Assembly: GCF_014269035.2 (NCBI RefSeq)
Contig: NZ_JABWRP020000024.1
Span: forward strand, 1-64,000
Direction of reading: 5' to 3'
Source: Pseudomonas vlassakiae
GTDB taxonomy: Bacteria; Pseudomonadota; Gammaproteobacteria; Pseudomonadales; Pseudomonadaceae
DNA: 64,000 nucleotides
The number at the start of each line of letters is the position of its first letter. Within the stretch, counting starts at the first letter, position 1. The notes beneath the pieces are model-generated. The model was not told the origin of the DNA, made no database searches, and saw nothing but the letters and a program-made list of their open reading frames with translations. Below, in pieces: positions 63,203 through 64,000 of this stretch. The position numbers and the translations under genes are program-made.

Positions 63203-64000
63203 GTGAAAACATCCCTGTCCATCCTCAGCCTGCTGCTGTTGCTCACAGGTACTGCGACCCTTCCGTCGACCGCTGCTGCACAACCCCCGGCCCAGGTCCA
63301 ACGCGACCCGTCCAAGCTGCACCTGGCGTCTGGCAGCGCCCTGCTGATCGACCTGAACACCAACCAGGAACTGTATTCGAGCCACGCCGACCGGGTGGTG
63401 CCCATTGCCTCGGTGACCAAACTGATGACGGCGATGGTGGTGCTGGATGCCAAACTGCCCATGGATGAGATGCTCACCATGACCATCGCCAACAACCCGG
63501 ACATGAAAGGCGTGTATTCGCGCGTTCGCCTGGGGAGCGAGCTGAATCGCCGGGAAACCCTGCTGATTACCCTGATGTCGTCGGAAAACCGTGCCGCGAC
63601 CACCCTGGCCAACCACTACCCAGGGGGCTACCCGGCCTTCATCAAGGCGATGAACGCCAAGGCCCGCAGCCTGGGCATGGCGCACACCCGCTATGTCGAA
63701 CCGACCGGCCTGTCGACGCAGAACGTCTCCACCGCCCGTGACCTGTCCAAGCTGCTGATGGCCGCGCGCAAGTACCCGATGCTGAGCGAGCTGTCGACCA
63801 CCCGCGAGAAGACCGTGGCCTTCCGCAAGCCCAACTACACCTTGGGCTTCCGCAACACCGACCACCTGGTGAACAAGAGCAACTGGGACATCAAGCTGAC
63901 CAAGACCGGTTTCACCAATGAAGCCGGCCATTGCCTGGTGCTGCTGACCAGGATGGACAACCGCCCGGTGGCCATGGTGATCCTCGATGCCTTCGGCAAG
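63203..64000 (+). CDS. pbpG: D-alanyl-D-alanine endopeptidase (PBP7), 3' end beyond the window
   Basis: The first 266 codons of a penicillin-binding protein of the S11 family. A signal peptide covers about 1-26. The catalytic motifs are all present: SVTK (Ser70, Lys73), SEN (127-129) and KTG (234-236). PBP7/PbpG is a periplasmic endopeptidase that cuts D-Ala-meso-DAP cross-links in peptidoglycan. The GTG at 63203 is the likely start; another GTG at 63191 is in frame. The gene continues past base 64000. Confidence 0.92.
   Translation, partial: MKTSLSILSLLLLLTGTATLPSTAAAQPPAQVQRDPSKLHLASGSALLIDLNTNQELYSSHADRVVPIASVTKLMTAMVVLDAKLPMDEMLTMTIANNPDMKGVYSRVRLGSELNRRETLLITLMSSENRAATTLANHYPGGYPAFIKAMNAKARSLGMAHTRYVEPTGLSTQNVSTARDLSKLLMAARKYPMLSELSTTREKTVAFRKPNYTLGFRNTDHLVNKSNWDIKLTKTGFTNEAGHCLVLLTRMDNRPVAMVILDAFGK

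Overview
The window is about 64 kb of a high-GC gammaproteobacterial chromosome, most likely from the Pseudomonas putida group. Support comes from the H-NS-like regulator TurB/MvaT next to gloA, a quiC dehydratase fused to an HPPD-like domain, a 470-residue DOPA decarboxylase beside it, a bktB/hydroxyacyl-CoA dehydrogenase/TetR trio, a CheR-CheB-kinase cluster, and many REP palindromes of the Pseudomonas type (cores such as GCGGGTTTACCCGC and GGATAAATCCGC). No tRNA, rRNA, CRISPR array, intact insertion sequence or prophage was seen.

Layout. 0.2-9.1 kb (minus): a seven-gene operon with a lipoprotein solute-binding protein, permease, acyl-CoA-dehydrogenase-like monooxygenase, FMN monooxygenase, aldo/keto reductase, second permease and a double ATPase. 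A TonB-dependent receptor diverges from it at 9.6 kb. Both directions carry a -24/-12 (sigma-54) promoter match, so the block looks like a co-regulated outer-membrane-to-cytoplasm route for taking up and oxidising an organic, probably sulfur-containing, compound. 11.7-20.9 kb: scattered single genes (GST, two GNATs, DMT exporter, aldo/keto reductase, PAS-GGDEF-EAL protein, AraC regulator) and a graveyard at 17.8-19.2 kb with remnants of a RidA-like gene, a LysR gene and a dicarboxylate symporter. 20.9-28.1 kb: TetR regulator, quiC, a shikimate/quinate-type MHS transporter, ddc and a LysR regulator, an aromatic supply and decarboxylation region. 28.2-35.8 kb: yebC, an organophosphate-type antiporter with a LysR gene resembling aminoethylphosphonate regulators, tam, a GabP-like permease and a divergent MocR regulator.

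36-45.8 kb: an AT-rich orphan Rhs tip gene, an operon of a histone-deacetylase-fold amidohydrolase, an M20 amidase and an MHS transporter with a divergent LysR gene, a RelE/Phd-type toxin-antitoxin pair, a WYL-type regulator lacking its middle, periplasmic catalase and an AraC regulator. 45.9-48.6 kb: bktB-hbd-tetR. 48.6-55.7 kb: a tightly overlapping signalling operon (CHASE3-GAF-kinase with three receivers, CheR, CheB, receiver-kinase, receiver) with one receiver gene divergent.

55.9-64 kb: cobF, an OprD-family porin, turB, gloA, a shikimate-dehydrogenase-like gene, small secreted or hypothetical proteins, an AT-rich lipoprotein/fimbrial-adhesin pair with a tetranucleotide repeat in its reading frame, and the 5' part of pbpG cut by the window end.
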